From NCBI GenBank assembly GCA_012798865.1, contig JAAZMK010000035.1, forward strand, positions 1 through 25,495: 25,495 bases of DNA. The letters are read 5' to 3'. Under the pieces are notes generated by a model that saw nothing but the letters and a program-made list of their open reading frames with translations, was not told where the DNA came from and made no database searches. The stretch's first letter is position 1; every line of letters starts with the position of its first letter. The position numbers were made by a program, and so were the translations under genes. Positions 7,210-15,041 of this stretch are shown one piece after another. The stretch comes from Clostridiaceae bacterium. GTDB lineage: Bacteria; Bacillota; Clostridia; Saccharofermentanales; DTU023.

Positions 7210-7659
7210 TTAGATTACCTCGCAAGTGCCTCCGGCCTTCTCGATTTTTTCTCTGGCCGTGGCGGTAAAAGCTTTGGCTTTCACATTGAGTTTAATGGTC
7301 AGTTCGCCATCGCCCAAAACCTTGAGGCCGTCATTGACCTTAGGGAGAGAAATGACACCGGCTGCCGCCAAGGAAGCGGCATCGACGAGAGAACCATCCT
7401 CCATACACATCAAGTCGCCGACATTGACGGTGATGTAATGCTTTGCAAAACGCTTATTGTTAAAGCCGCGTTTCGGGAGACGGCGGTATAAAGGCATCTG
7501 TCCACCTTCGAACTGTGGACGAACGCCGCCGCCTGAACGCGATTTTTGACCTTTTGTTCCACGACCGGCTGTCTTTCCGCTACCGGAACCTCTGCCACGT
7601 CCAACTCTGGACGCCTTCGTATTCGAGCCGGGAATAGGTCTTAGATCATTGAGCTTCAT
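7210..7659 (-). CDS. rplO: 50S ribosomal protein L15
   Basis: Large-subunit assembly protein. The glycine/arginine-rich N-terminal extension that threads into 23S rRNA is clear (GRGRGSGSGKTAGRGTKGQK). It is followed by FEGGQMPLYRRLPKRGF and a globular C-terminus ending EKAGGTCEVI. I start at 7659 (149 aa, MKLNDLRPIPGS), which matches family length and has GGAGAAGACG just upstream. The frame extends further but that part is the end of rpmD. It overlaps rpmD by 14 bp. Confidence 0.97.
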   Translation of the reverse strand: MKLNDLRPIPGSNTKASRVGRGRGSGSGKTAGRGTKGQKSRSGGGVRPQFEGGQMPLYRRLPKRGFNNKRFAKHYITVNVGDLMCMEDGSLVDAASLAAAGVISLPKVNDGLKVLGDGELTIKLNVKAKAFTATAREKIEKAGGTCEVI

Positions 7660-7849
7660 CGTCTTCTCCTTCATACGGTTCACAGACAACGAGGTGGCGG
7701 ACATGGTGAACCATACCGCGGATCGCTTCGTTGTCCTGATGGATGACTGTCTGCCCTATCTTTCTCAAACCGAGTGCCTGAACGGTCGCTTTGTGTTTTT
7801 TGCGAGCGCTGTTCGTGCTCCGGAGCAGTGTAACTTTCAAATGAGCCAT
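7646..7849 (-). CDS. rpmD: 50S ribosomal protein L30
   Basis: Small large-subunit protein (67 aa). It begins MAHLKVTLLRSTNSARKKHK, followed by ALGLRKIGQTVIHQDN and IRGMVHHVRHLV, the family pattern. The acidic tail (EGEDDEAQ) is slightly longer than usual for the ~60 aa bacterial form and overlaps the start of rplO. A GGAGGGTGAC ribosome binding site precedes the ATG. It lies in the normal order rpsE-rpmD-rplO. Confidence 0.96.
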   Translation of the reverse strand: MAHLKVTLLRSTNSARKKHKATVQALGLRKIGQTVIHQDNEAIRGMVHHVRHLVVCEPYEGEDDEAQ

Positions 7850-7860
7850 GTCACCCTCCT

Positions 7861-8394
7861 TTACAGAATCTCGCGGGGATTCTTGCCTCGAATCTCCGCA
7901 ACCTCTTCCAGTGTACGCAATGATTTCAATCCTTCGATCGTCGCATTGACAATGTTGTTTGGATTCGGGCTGCCCAAGGATTTCGTGCGAATATCCTTGA
8001 TACCTGCCAACTCACAGACAGCACGAACGGCTCCTCCCGCGATAACGCCTGTACCGGCACTTGCAGGTTTTAACAGGACGCGGGCGGCTCCGAACCGACC
8101 GGTCACTTGGTAGGGGATCGTGTCTTTATACGTCGCGACTTCGATCATATTGCGTTTGGCGTCTTCGATTCCTTTGCGAATGGCATCGGGGATCTCCGCC
8201 GATTTGCCGAGACCTTTACCGACACGTCCCGCGCCGTCTCCGACGACGACAAGTGCCGTGAAGCGGAAATTCCGTCCGCCTTTAACGGTTTTGGCGACGC
8301 GCCCGATATGGATTACGCGCTCTTGAAGTTCGTTCTCGCGGTCTCTATCTTCTCTTCTGTCACGATCTTTGCGATCTCTATTATCTCTTCTCAT
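7861..8394 (-). CDS. rpsE: 30S ribosomal protein S5
   Basis: Small-subunit protein near the mRNA entry site that affects decoding accuracy. The double-stranded-RNA-binding-like domain begins with LQERVIHIGRVAKTVKGGRN, and the C-terminal domain carries AGTGVIAGGAVRAVCELAGI and KSLGSPNPNNIVNAT. The N-terminus is a run of arginine/aspartate repeats. I choose the ATG at 8394 (177 aa). The GTG at 8403 abuts the AGGGAG that is correctly spaced for 8394. It follows rplR with a very short gap. Confidence 0.96.
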   Translation of the reverse strand: MRRDNRDRKDRDRREDRDRENELQERVIHIGRVAKTVKGGRNFRFTALVVVGDGAGRVGKGLGKSAEIPDAIRKGIEDAKRNMIEVATYKDTIPYQVTGRFGAARVLLKPASAGTGVIAGGAVRAVCELAGIKDIRTKSLGSPNPNNIVNATIEGLKSLRTLEEVAEIRGKNPREIL

Positions 8395-8406
8395 AGTTGC
8401 CACTCC

Positions 8407-8775
8407 CTAAAAACTGAGTCCGGCTTCGCGCGCGGCATCTGCCAACGCGGCGACTCGTCCGTGGTACTTGTAACCGCCGCGGTCAAAGACGACAGTTGTG
8501 ATGTCCGCTTCGAGCGCGCGCTCGGCGATCAGTTTACCAACGACCTTTGCAGCCTCAATGTTACCGCCGTACTTTATCTCCGATTTGATGGCGGGATCAA
8601 GTGTCGACGCGGCAACCAGCGTGCGGTGGGAGACGTCATCGATAATTTGCGCATAGATATGCGACGTACTCCTAAACACATTCAGCCTCGGACGTTCAGG
8701 CGTTCCATGCACGTGCCTGCGGACTCGTGCGTGGCGACGACGACGGGTTACATTGCGTGGTTCTTTCTTAATCAT
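8407..8775 (-). CDS. rplR: 50S ribosomal protein L18
   Basis: 5S rRNA-binding protein of the central protuberance. The basic N-terminus (TRRRRHARVRRHVHGTPERP), RLNVFRSTSHIYAQIIDD and the C-terminal VVFDRGGYKYHGRVAALADA and AREAGLSF are diagnostic. Length (122 aa) is normal. AAGGAGCGTGAACG precedes the ATG. It is preceded by rplF at 12 bp. Confidence 0.98.
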   Translation of the reverse strand: MIKKEPRNVTRRRRHARVRRHVHGTPERPRLNVFRSTSHIYAQIIDDVSHRTLVAASTLDPAIKSEIKYGGNIEAAKVVGKLIAERALEADITTVVFDRGGYKYHGRVAALADAAREAGLSF

Positions 8776-8787
8776 CGTTCACGCTCC

Positions 8788-9327
8788 TTACCTTGCACCG
8801 GATTTACCGACTTTGAGGCGCAATACCTCGCCGGCATACCGGACGCCTTTGCCCTTGTAAGCATCGGGTGGACGCGACGCGCGAATCTTCGCTGCCATTT
8901 CACCCACGAGCTGCTTGTCAGCCCCTTTGACAGCAATACGTGTCGGGGATGCAAGCTCGAATGTGATGCCTTTGGGCTCTTCAAATATGACTTGGTGCGA
9001 ATAACCGAGGTTCATGACGAGCTTATTGCCCTCTTTCGCCGCACGGTATCCGACACCATGGATTTCCAGATTCTTCGTAAATCCCTCGTGTAGCCCGACG
9101 ACCATATTGTTGATCAGGGAACGTGTGAGACCGTGTAACGCACGCGTTTGACGCGTGTCGTCCTCACGACCGACAAGCACCTGGCCATCTTCGATCATGA
9201 CAGTGATGCCGGGAAGAATCTCTTGTGAAAGCGATTCCTGTCCCTTGCTCACCGTGACGCGACCGTCGGCTATCTCGACATTGACGCCGTCAGGGATGAC
9301 GATCGGCTTTTTGCCAATTCTTGACAT
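8788..9327 (-). CDS. rplF: 50S ribosomal protein L6
   Basis: Binds 23S rRNA near the sarcin-ricin loop. It starts MSRIGKKPIVIPDGVNVEI and holds two L6 repeats. The second ends in the signature RASRPPDAYKGKGVRYAGE, then LRLKVGKSGAR. At 179 aa it is normal. A clear AGGAGGAAAACC ribosome binding site supports the start. The 62-bp gap from rpsH contains no promoter or terminator that I can see. Confidence 0.98.
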   Translation of the reverse strand: MSRIGKKPIVIPDGVNVEIADGRVTVSKGQESLSQEILPGITVMIEDGQVLVGREDDTRQTRALHGLTRSLINNMVVGLHEGFTKNLEIHGVGYRAAKEGNKLVMNLGYSHQVIFEEPKGITFELASPTRIAVKGADKQLVGEMAAKIRASRPPDAYKGKGVRYAGEVLRLKVGKSGAR

Positions 9328-9389
9328 GGTTTTCCTCCTGCTCTTAAGATTGCGAGCTTCCGCCCTTTTCAGAGTGACGCGTGTCCGGC

Positions 9390-9785
9390 TTACCAGACAA
9401 ACGCCAGCACCTCGCCGCCTACTCGGCTGCGGCGTGCAATTTTATCGGTCATCACGCCCTTCGAGGTCGAGATGATCGCGATACCGAGACCGTTTTGTAC
9501 GCGCGGCAGATGTTCCACATCGGCGTAAACGCGCAGACCCGGTTTAGATATTCTCTTAATGCCCGTAATGACAGGCTTGTTGCCGTAATACTTCAATGTC
9601 AGCTTCAAGATACCCTGCTTGCCGTCATCGCGATAACCGACCTTTTCGATGTATCCTTCATCGACAAGGATATCCGCAATGGCGCGCTTCATATTCGAAG
9701 CGGGCATCTCACAAGTCAGCTTGCCGGCTCTTCCGGCATTGCGAATACGAGTCAGCATATCCGCGATAGGATCAGTAACTTGCAT
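9390..9785 (-). CDS. rpsH: 30S ribosomal protein S8
   Basis: 16S rRNA-binding assembly protein, a known autoregulator of the spc operon in Escherichia coli. PIADMLTRIRNAGRAGK at the N-terminus, GIKRISKPGLRVYAD in the middle and the C-terminal STSKGVMTDKIARRSRVGGE, then VLAFVW, are characteristic. Length 131 aa is normal. AAGGAGGGCTAGTT precedes the ATG. Confidence 0.98.
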   Translation of the reverse strand: MQVTDPIADMLTRIRNAGRAGKLTCEMPASNMKRAIADILVDEGYIEKVGYRDDGKQGILKLTLKYYGNKPVITGIKRISKPGLRVYADVEHLPRVQNGLGIAIISTSKGVMTDKIARRSRVGGEVLAFVW

Positions 9786-9797
9786 AACTAGCCCTCC

Positions 9798-9983
9798 TTA
9801 CCAACTGGCTTTGCGAACGCCGGGGATCTGTCCCTTATAAGCGAGTTCGCGAAAACAAACACGACAGACACCGAACTTGCGAAGGTACGCCCTCGGGCGA
9901 CCGCACAACTGACAGCGGTTCTTCTGGCGTGTGCTGTATTTCGGCTCGCGTTGCGCTTTTACAATCTGAGATTTTTTAGCCAT
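9798..9983 (-). CDS. rpsZ: 30S ribosomal protein S14 type Z (zinc-binding)
   Basis: Short 61-residue S14 of the zinc form, with CQLC (C24, C27) and CRVC (C40, C43) as the zinc ribbon and the ending IPGVRKASW. The start at 9983 is set by AAGGGGGAAACC upstream and family length, though the frame is open further upstream into rplE. It replaces the longer zinc-free S14 in this operon position, as is usual in Bacillota. It is often also named rpsN. Confidence 0.97.
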   Translation of the reverse strand: MAKKSQIVKAQREPKYSTRQKNRCQLCGRPRAYLRKFGVCRVCFRELAYKGQIPGVRKASW

Positions 9984-9993
9984 GGTTTCCCCC

Positions 9994-10533
9994 TTATTTG
10001 CGGAACGGCATGCCGAGCGCACTGAGCAGCGCCATGCCCTCTTCATCCGTTTTGGCAGTTGTGACGATGGTGATATCGAGTCCGCTGATTTTATCGATGC
10101 TGTCATAGTCCACTTCGGGAAAAATCAGCTGCTCACGAGCGCCGAGCGAGTAATTGCCGCGACCGTCGAACGAGTTCGGGTTGACTCCGCGAAAGTCGCG
10201 CACACGCGGAAGCGCGATACTGATCAGCTTATCGAGAAATTGGTACATGCGATCACCGCGAATCGTCACTTTGACGCCGTTTGCCATGCCTTCTCTCAGT
10301 CTGAAGTTGGCGACCGATTTACGCGCATACGTCACAATCGCTTTTTGACCTGCGATCGTCGAAAGATCGCGGACTGCAGAATCGACAGCCTTAGGATTCT
10401 CGCGCACATCGCCGAGTCCCATATTCAGAACGATCTTTTCGAGTCGCGGTACCTGCATCACCGAACTGTAGCCGAATTCATTCATCAGGGCATCGCGAAC
10501 TTCATCGGTATATTTATCACGTAATCTGTTCAT
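9994..10533 (-). CDS. rplE: 50S ribosomal protein L5
   Basis: Binds 5S rRNA and contacts the P-site tRNA. The conserved blocks are VPRLEKIVLNMGLGDVREN, AGQKAIVTYARKSVANFRLR, FRGVNPNSFDGRGNYSLGAR and the C-terminal DITIVTTAKTDEEGMALLSA, then LGMPFRK. Length 179 aa is normal. AAGGGATAACGC is the ribosome binding site. It is followed by rpsZ at 10 bp. Confidence 0.98.
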   Translation of the reverse strand: MNRLRDKYTDEVRDALMNEFGYSSVMQVPRLEKIVLNMGLGDVRENPKAVDSAVRDLSTIAGQKAIVTYARKSVANFRLREGMANGVKVTIRGDRMYQFLDKLISIALPRVRDFRGVNPNSFDGRGNYSLGAREQLIFPEVDYDSIDKISGLDITIVTTAKTDEEGMALLSALGMPFRK

Positions 10534-10536
10534 GCG

Positions 10537-10887
10537 TTATCCCTTCTTACCTTTTCTAATCACGGAAACGGTCTCGCCGCACGCCTTGCAGTAACGTACT
10601 TTATCACCGTTTTCCAAGAACTTTCTTCCTGTTTTTGATGGACGCTTGCATTTTTGGCAAACGAGCATCACATTCGACGCGTCAATCGGCATTTCCTGAC
10701 GGATGATGCCGCCTTGCTGATGTTGTGATCTCGGCTTGACGTGACGCGTGGCGATGTTGACACCTTCCACGATCACGCGACCCGTCGCGGGGAAAGCGGC
10801 AATGATCTTGCCTGTTTTGCCCGCATCTTTGCCTGTCAGCACATAGACTTGGTCGTCCGTTTTTACATGTATTTTATTGCGCGACAT
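10537..10887 (-). CDS. rplX: 50S ribosomal protein L24
   Basis: Assembly-initiating large-subunit protein. The KOW motif lies in DDQVYVLTGKDAGKTGKI (about residues 11-28). The C-terminal half contains two CxxC pairs (C77/C80 and C100/C103), a zinc-ribbon arrangement seen in many bacterial L24 proteins. The start is the ATG at 10887 (116 aa). The upstream GTG at 10902 lies inside the AGGAGGAGAAGG ribosome binding site that serves 10887, so it is rejected. Confidence 0.97.
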   Translation of the reverse strand: MSRNKIHVKTDDQVYVLTGKDAGKTGKIIAAFPATGRVIVEGVNIATRHVKPRSQHQQGGIIRQEMPIDASNVMLVCQKCKRPSKTGRKFLENGDKVRYCKACGETVSVIRKGKKG

Positions 10888-10898
10888 CCTTCTCCTCC

Positions 10899-11267
10899 TC
10901 ACAGAACCTCGGGTGCCAGCGACAGAATTCTCATATAATTCTTCTCGCGCAACTCACGAGCAATGGGACCGAAGATACGCGTCCCCTGCGGGTTCCCATC
11001 TTCTTTAAGAATAACGGCGGCGTTTTCATCGAAACGAATGACGGTTCCATCCTTGCGGTGGATACCCGATTTCGTACGAACGACAACGGCTCTGACGACA
11101 TCACCTTTCTTGACGGTACCGCCCGGGGCGGCTTCCTTGACAGAACAGACGATCACGTCGCCGACATTGGCATAACGACGTCCCGTTCCACCCAGAACGC
11201 GGATGCACATCAGCTTTCTCGCGCCGGTGTTGTCGGCCGATTTAAGCCTGGATTGTACCTGAATCAT
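10899..11267 (-). CDS. rplN: 50S ribosomal protein L14
   Basis: Interface protein of the large subunit. It begins MIQVQSRLKSADNTGARKLM and carries DVIVCSVKEAAPGGTVKKGD, RTKSGIHRKDGTVIRFDEN and the ending ARELREKNYMRILSLAPEVL. At 122 aa it exactly matches the family. AGGAGGATATAGGTC supports the 11267 start. The reading frame is open further upstream but that part has no family similarity. Confidence 0.98.
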   Translation of the reverse strand: MIQVQSRLKSADNTGARKLMCIRVLGGTGRRYANVGDVIVCSVKEAAPGGTVKKGDVVRAVVVRTKSGIHRKDGTVIRFDENAAVILKEDGNPQGTRIFGPIARELREKNYMRILSLAPEVL

Positions 11268-11296
11268 TGACCTATATCCTCCTGATTTCCACCGAG

Positions 11297-11554
11297 TTAT
11301 CTTGCCTTCTCGATCACTTCGACGAGACGCCAATGTTTATCACGGCTCAAAGGTCTTGTCTCCATCAGACGGACGCGGTCGCCGACGCCGCACTCGTTGT
11401 GCTCATCGTGAGCTTTCATCTTGACCGTGCGTCTGATGTATTTCTTGTAAAGCGGATGGCGCACGTGCTCCGTTACGGCGACGACGATGGTCTTGTCCAT
11501 CTTGTCGCTGACCACGATGCCAACGCGCTGTTTTCTATTATTGCGCTCGCTCAT
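11297..11554 (-). CDS. rpsQ: 30S ribosomal protein S17
   Basis: 16S rRNA-binding OB-fold protein. The motifs QRVGIVVSDKMDKTIVVAV, KYIRRTVKMKAHDEHNECGV and GDRVRLMETRPLSRDKHWRL are typical. Length 85 aa is normal. AAGGGAGAGAAAGA precedes the ATG. It follows rpmC at 16 bp. Confidence 0.97.
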   Translation of the reverse strand: MSERNNRKQRVGIVVSDKMDKTIVVAVTEHVRHPLYKKYIRRTVKMKAHDEHNECGVGDRVRLMETRPLSRDKHWRLVEVIEKAR

Positions 11555-11570
11555 TCTTTCTCTCCCTTAA

Positions 11571-11771
11571 CTAGATGACTTCGCCGAGCTCTCTCTGGCG
11601 CATCACCGTCTTAACGCGGGCAATGTCACGTTTCACGCGCTTCAACTCCATCGGGTTTCCTAGCTGATTCGTGACGTGTTGAAAACGAAGCTTGAAAAGT
11701 TCAGCTTTCAGTTCGCGAAGCTCGTTTTCAAGTTCAGCCTGATTTTTTTCACGTAGTTCACTTGCCTTCAT
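11571..11771 (-). CDS. rpmC: 50S ribosomal protein L29
   Basis: Small helical protein at the tunnel exit, a docking site for trigger factor and SRP. It begins MKASELREKNQAELENELRE, followed by KAELFKLRFQHVTNQLGNP and KRVKRDIARVKTVMRQRE. I use the ATG at 11771 (66 aa), 7 nt from GGAGG. A TTG two codons upstream is too close to that site. Confidence 0.96.
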   Translation of the reverse strand: MKASELREKNQAELENELRELKAELFKLRFQHVTNQLGNPMELKRVKRDIARVKTVMRQRELGEVI

Positions 11772-11782
11772 TTTCAAACCTC

Positions 11783-12343
11783 CTATGCCTGCGTTGCGGC
11801 TTCTTCCGGTGCTTCATCAGCGTCAGCATCCGCATCGACACCCATTTCCTCAAGTTCGGCGTCCGAGAGGAGTTCTTCGGGTATATCGAGAACCTGAACC
11901 TCAGCAAATTTAGCAAGTTCTTCCTCGGTAAATTCGCGTTCACTCTCCACAAAACGCACTTTGATCGGGAGCTTATGGCTGGCAAGTCGAAGCGCTTCGC
12001 GCGCCTGTTTCTCCGTGACACCGGCAACCTCAAAGAGAACACGCCCCGGCTTAACGACGGCGACCCAGTATTCGGGTGAGCCCTTTCCTTTACCCATGCG
12101 GGTCTCGGCAGGTTTCTTGGAAACAGGTTTATCAGGGAAAATCTTGATCCACACTGTTCCGCCGCGCCTGAAGTAACGGTTGATAGCGATACGGGCTGCC
12201 TCGATCTGGTTACCGGTAATCCAGCCCGGCTCCATGGCCTGCAAACCGTACTGACCGTATGTCACTTTGTTTCCGCGAGTCGCTTTGCCTTTCATGCGCC
12301 CACGGTGCTGCTTTCTGCGCTTAACGCGTTTAGGCATTAACAT
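11783..12343 (-). CDS. rplP: 50S ribosomal protein L16 with acidic C-terminal extension
   Basis: Large-subunit protein at the peptidyl-transferase/A-site region. The core MLMPKRVKRRKQHRGRMKGK, YGLQAMEPGWITGNQIEAA, GGTVWIKIFPDKPVSKKPAE and ALRLASHKLPIKVRFV is standard and ends about residue 133. The protein runs on to 186 aa. The last ~50 residues are strongly acidic (e.g. EEELAKFAEVQVLDIPEELL, DADADADEAPEEAATQA), where most L16 proteins end near 140. The start at 12343 overlaps the rpsC end and is 9 nt from GGAGG. Confidence 0.96.
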   Translation of the reverse strand: MLMPKRVKRRKQHRGRMKGKATRGNKVTYGQYGLQAMEPGWITGNQIEAARIAINRYFRRGGTVWIKIFPDKPVSKKPAETRMGKGKGSPEYWVAVVKPGRVLFEVAGVTEKQAREALRLASHKLPIKVRFVESEREFTEEELAKFAEVQVLDIPEELLSDAELEEMGVDADADADEAPEEAATQA

Positions 12344-13013
12344 CTGGGGTCGCCTCCTTTTGTTCCTGTGCGACGCTCTTCACTGTGAGAACTTCGCCTT
12401 TATAAATCCAAACCTTGACGCCGAGCTGCCCGTAGGAAGTCTTCGCCTCGGCAAAACCGTAATCAATATCTGCCCTTAGTGTATGAAGAGGAATCGATCC
12501 CTCGCGATACTGTTCAAAGCGCGCGATCTCCGCGCCGCCCAGGCGACCTGACACCATTGTCTTGATGCCGCGTGCACCGTTCTTCATCGCGCGGCTGATC
12601 GCCTGTTTCATAGCTCGACGGAAAGAAACGCGCTCCTCAAGCTGCTTGGCGATACTTTCCGCAACAAGCTGCGCTTCGATATCGACGTTACGGACTTCTT
12701 TGACATTGATAAAGAATGTTCTGCCGAACTTCGCCGTCAGTTTCTTCTTTAGGTTCTCAATTTCCGACCCGCCGCGCCCGATGATAATTCCCGGTTTGCC
12801 TGTCGTAATCGTGATCGTCGTCTTATCATCACCCAAGCGCTCGATCTCGATGCGAGAAACACCGGCACGTTCCGTCAGTTGCTTGACGTAATCGCGGATT
12901 TTTTTATCCTCGACGAGGTAACGGGCAAAATTGTTCTTATCGGCGTACCAACGAGAATCCCAGTCCTTAATAACGCCAACGCGCATGCCGTGCGGATTAA
13001 CTTTCTGACCCAT
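12330..13013 (-). CDS. rpsC: 30S ribosomal protein S3
   Basis: Head protein with a KH domain at the mRNA entry tunnel. It begins MGQKVNPHGMRVGVIKDWDS. The KH loop IIIGRGGSEIENLKKKL is at about residues 76-92. The C-terminal domain has RAMKNGARGIKTMVSGRLGG, ARFEQYREGSIPLHTLRADI and AKTSYGQLGVKVWIYKGEVL. Length 227 aa is normal. AGGAGGTCTAGT supports the ATG. Confidence 0.98.
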   Translation of the reverse strand: MGQKVNPHGMRVGVIKDWDSRWYADKNNFARYLVEDKKIRDYVKQLTERAGVSRIEIERLGDDKTTITITTGKPGIIIGRGGSEIENLKKKLTAKFGRTFFINVKEVRNVDIEAQLVAESIAKQLEERVSFRRAMKQAISRAMKNGARGIKTMVSGRLGGAEIARFEQYREGSIPLHTLRADIDYGFAEAKTSYGQLGVKVWIYKGEVLTVKSVAQEQKEATPDVNA

Positions 13014-13014
13014 A

Positions 13015-13500
13015 CTAGACCTCCTGCTCCTTTTCTTTCAGCACAACGTGGACGTGACATGTGCGTTTCAGAATCCAAGTCGCCTGTCCTTTTGCACGAG
13101 CGCGGATGCGCTTCAATGTCGGACCCTGCATCGCATACAGTTCTGCAACATACAGATCTTCAGCATTCAACCCGTTGTTGTTTACTGCGTTTGCTTCTGC
13201 AGATTTCAGAAGTTTCGTCAAGGGTTGAGCCGCACCGTGCGGTGTGTACAACAGGACAGCGTACGCCTCTTCAAGGGTCTTGCCTTTTACCTGTTTAATC
13301 AGGGCGTTGACCTTGAAAGCGTTCATCCGCAGGTGTCTCAGCGTCGCTTTTCCTTCATTGCGACCGATACCCAGAACTTTGCGCTCTTTTTTAGTCAAAG
13401 TACGCCTTTTGGCACTTTTGCGAACGGGCTTTCTGTACTCCGCGATAATCTCCTCGCGGCGCTCCAGAAGCTCCGATTTACTCATTACTTTTTTAGCCAC
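13015..13500 (-). CDS. rplV: 50S ribosomal protein L22 with N-terminal extension
   Basis: Lines the peptide exit tunnel with a long beta-hairpin. The canonical protein starts around residue 49 (NEGKATLRHLRMNAFKVN) and continues with SAEANAVNNNGLNAEDLYVA and the C-terminal hairpin RIRARAKGQATWILKRTCHV. At 161 aa it carries ~45 extra N-terminal residues (SKSELLERREEIIAEYRKPV, then lysine/arginine-rich) compared with the usual ~110 aa. The start is GTG at 13500, 7 nt from GGAGG. Even from the next ATG (13485) the extension remains. Confidence 0.96.
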   Translation of the reverse strand: MAKKVMSKSELLERREEIIAEYRKPVRKSAKRRTLTKKERKVLGIGRNEGKATLRHLRMNAFKVNALIKQVKGKTLEEAYAVLLYTPHGAAQPLTKLLKSAEANAVNNNGLNAEDLYVAELYAMQGPTLKRIRARAKGQATWILKRTCHVHVVLKEKEQEV

Positions 13501-13521
13501 AATCTCTCCTCCCGGTCCTTC

Positions 13522-13803
13522 TTATCTTCTCCGAGCACGTTTTTCGGAACCTGCATGACCTCGGAACGTTCTTGTGGGCGCGAATTCACCGAGTTTGTGT
13601 CCGACCATCTCTTCCGTAATATAAACAGGTACGTGTTTGCGACCGTCGTGCACGGCGATGGTATGACCCACCATCTCGGGGAAAATGGTGGAGGCACGTG
13701 ACCACGTTCTCAACACGCGATGCTCATTTTTCTCATTCAGCTCATTGATGCGCTTCAGAAGCCTCTCATCAACGTAAAAACCTTTTTTTGCGGAACGACT
13801 CAT
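13522..13803 (-). CDS. rpsS: 30S ribosomal protein S19
   Basis: Head protein that pairs with S13 and contacts the A-site tRNA. SAKKGFYVDERLLKRINEL, RTWSRASTIFPEMVGHTIAV, HDGRKHVPVYITEEMVGHKL and GEFAPTRTFRGHAG are diagnostic. Length 93 aa is normal. GGAGGAGACAGC precedes the ATG. Confidence 0.98.
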   Translation of the reverse strand: MSRSAKKGFYVDERLLKRINELNEKNEHRVLRTWSRASTIFPEMVGHTIAVHDGRKHVPVYITEEMVGHKLGEFAPTRTFRGHAGSEKRARRR

Positions 13804-13819
13804 GCTGTCTCCTCCATCC

Positions 13820-14656
13820 TTATCTCTTCTTACGACGACGCCTGATGATCAGGCGATCAGTCGACTTATTGCGCTTGCGCGTGCGATAGCCATGATTCGG
13901 TTTACCCCATGGAGTCATCGGACTCGGCAGACCGATGGGCGCCTTACCCTCACCGCCGCCATGCGGATGATCGACCGGGTTCATCGCAGAACCGCGTACA
14001 TGCGGACGGCGACCTAAATGGCGCTTGCGACCGGCTTTACCGATTTTTTTGATCTCGTTCTCCGGGTTGCTCACAACGCCGATTACGGCGCGACAGTTCT
14101 GCAATACGAGACGAACTTCACCGGATGGCATACGAATCGTCGCGTAGCGACCTTCTTTCGCAAGCAGTTGCGCGGAAGTCCCCGCCGAACGGACGAGCTG
14201 TCCGCCATGCCCCGGATTCATCTCAATGTTGTGAATCTGCGTACCGACGGGAATGGAGGACAAGGGCAGACAATTACCTGCGACGATGTCCACGTCTTTT
14301 CCAGATATCACGGTGTCACCCACCTTGAGATTATGCGGGGCGAGAATATAACTCTTCTCTCCGTCCGCATACACAATCAGTGCGATAAACGCCGTGCGAT
14401 TCGGATCGTATTCTAGTGCGGCGACTTTTGCCGGAATATCGGTCTTATTGCGTTTCCAGTCGATAACGCGATATTTTTGACGGTTACCGCCGCCTCGGTG
14501 GCGTACCGTAATGCGCCCGTAATGATTGCGACCGCTATGTTTTTTCTTCGTCGAGAGAAGGCTCTTTTCAGGCGCTTTCTTCGTCAATTCCGAAAAATCG
14601 GTACCTGTCATCTGCCTTCTAGCGGGCGAAGTCGGGCGATAGCCTTTTATTGCCAT
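13820..14656 (-). CDS. rplB: 50S ribosomal protein L2
   Basis: Core large-subunit protein needed for subunit joining and peptidyl transfer. It starts MAIKGYRPTSPARRQMTGTD. Family blocks are ITVRHRGGGNRQKYRVIDWK, GTQIHNIEMNPGHGGQLVRS and MNPVDHPHGGGEGKAPIGLP, which includes the catalysis-linked histidine region. Length 278 aa is normal. AAGGAGATATCT is the ribosome binding site. Confidence 0.99.
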   Translation of the reverse strand: MAIKGYRPTSPARRQMTGTDFSELTKKAPEKSLLSTKKKHSGRNHYGRITVRHRGGGNRQKYRVIDWKRNKTDIPAKVAALEYDPNRTAFIALIVYADGEKSYILAPHNLKVGDTVISGKDVDIVAGNCLPLSSIPVGTQIHNIEMNPGHGGQLVRSAGTSAQLLAKEGRYATIRMPSGEVRLVLQNCRAVIGVVSNPENEIKKIGKAGRKRHLGRRPHVRGSAMNPVDHPHGGGEGKAPIGLPSPMTPWGKPNHGYRTRKRNKSTDRLIIRRRRKKR

Positions 14657-14687
14657 AGATATCTCCTTACTCTCTCACGCGATCGGC

Positions 14688-15041
14688 TTACTGGCCAAAT
14701 CCGAATTCCGTGATCTCGGTTTTGTAGCGTTTCGACTTTGTCTCAACTTTTCCGCCGGGGAGATTATACTCTTCCGGTTGCGGATCGAGATCGATCGTAA
14801 TGACGGCCTTTTTCCACGATGCCGTGCGACCTTTGTTTTTACCCATGCGGCGCATTTTGCCTGCAAAGTGCATCGTATTGACCTTCAGCACTTTGACCTC
14901 AAACATATCCTCGCAGGCTTTTTTTATCTCGGTCTTCGTCGCATTCTTCGCCACGACGAATGTATACTTGCCGCGCATGGTTTCTTCCATACTCTGTTCA
15001 GTAATTATCGGTTTCAGAATAATGTCGTGCGGAGTTTTCAT
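14688..15041 (-). CDS. rplW: 50S ribosomal protein L23
   Basis: Exit-tunnel protein that docks trigger factor and SRP. It begins MKTPHDIILKPIITEQSME and has KYTFVVAKNATKTEIKKACE, FEVKVLKVNTMHFAGKMRRM. At 117 aa it is longer than the usual ~95-100; the additional residues form the C-terminal stretch after ITIDLDPQPEEYNLPGGKVE. The ATG overlaps the rplD stop by four bases (ATGA) and follows AGGAGGTTTATGTGTC. Confidence 0.97.
   Translation of the reverse strand: MKTPHDIILKPIITEQSMEETMRGKYTFVVAKNATKTEIKKACEDMFEVKVLKVNTMHFAGKMRRMGKNKGRTASWKKAVITIDLDPQPEEYNLPGGKVETKSKRYKTEITEFGFGQ

Noticed and set aside
8107..9093. Long plus-strand open frame (328 codons) opposite rpsE, rplR and rplF
   Set aside because: It is antisense to three clear ribosomal genes, shows no recognisable domain and has no ribosome binding site; a by-product of codon use.
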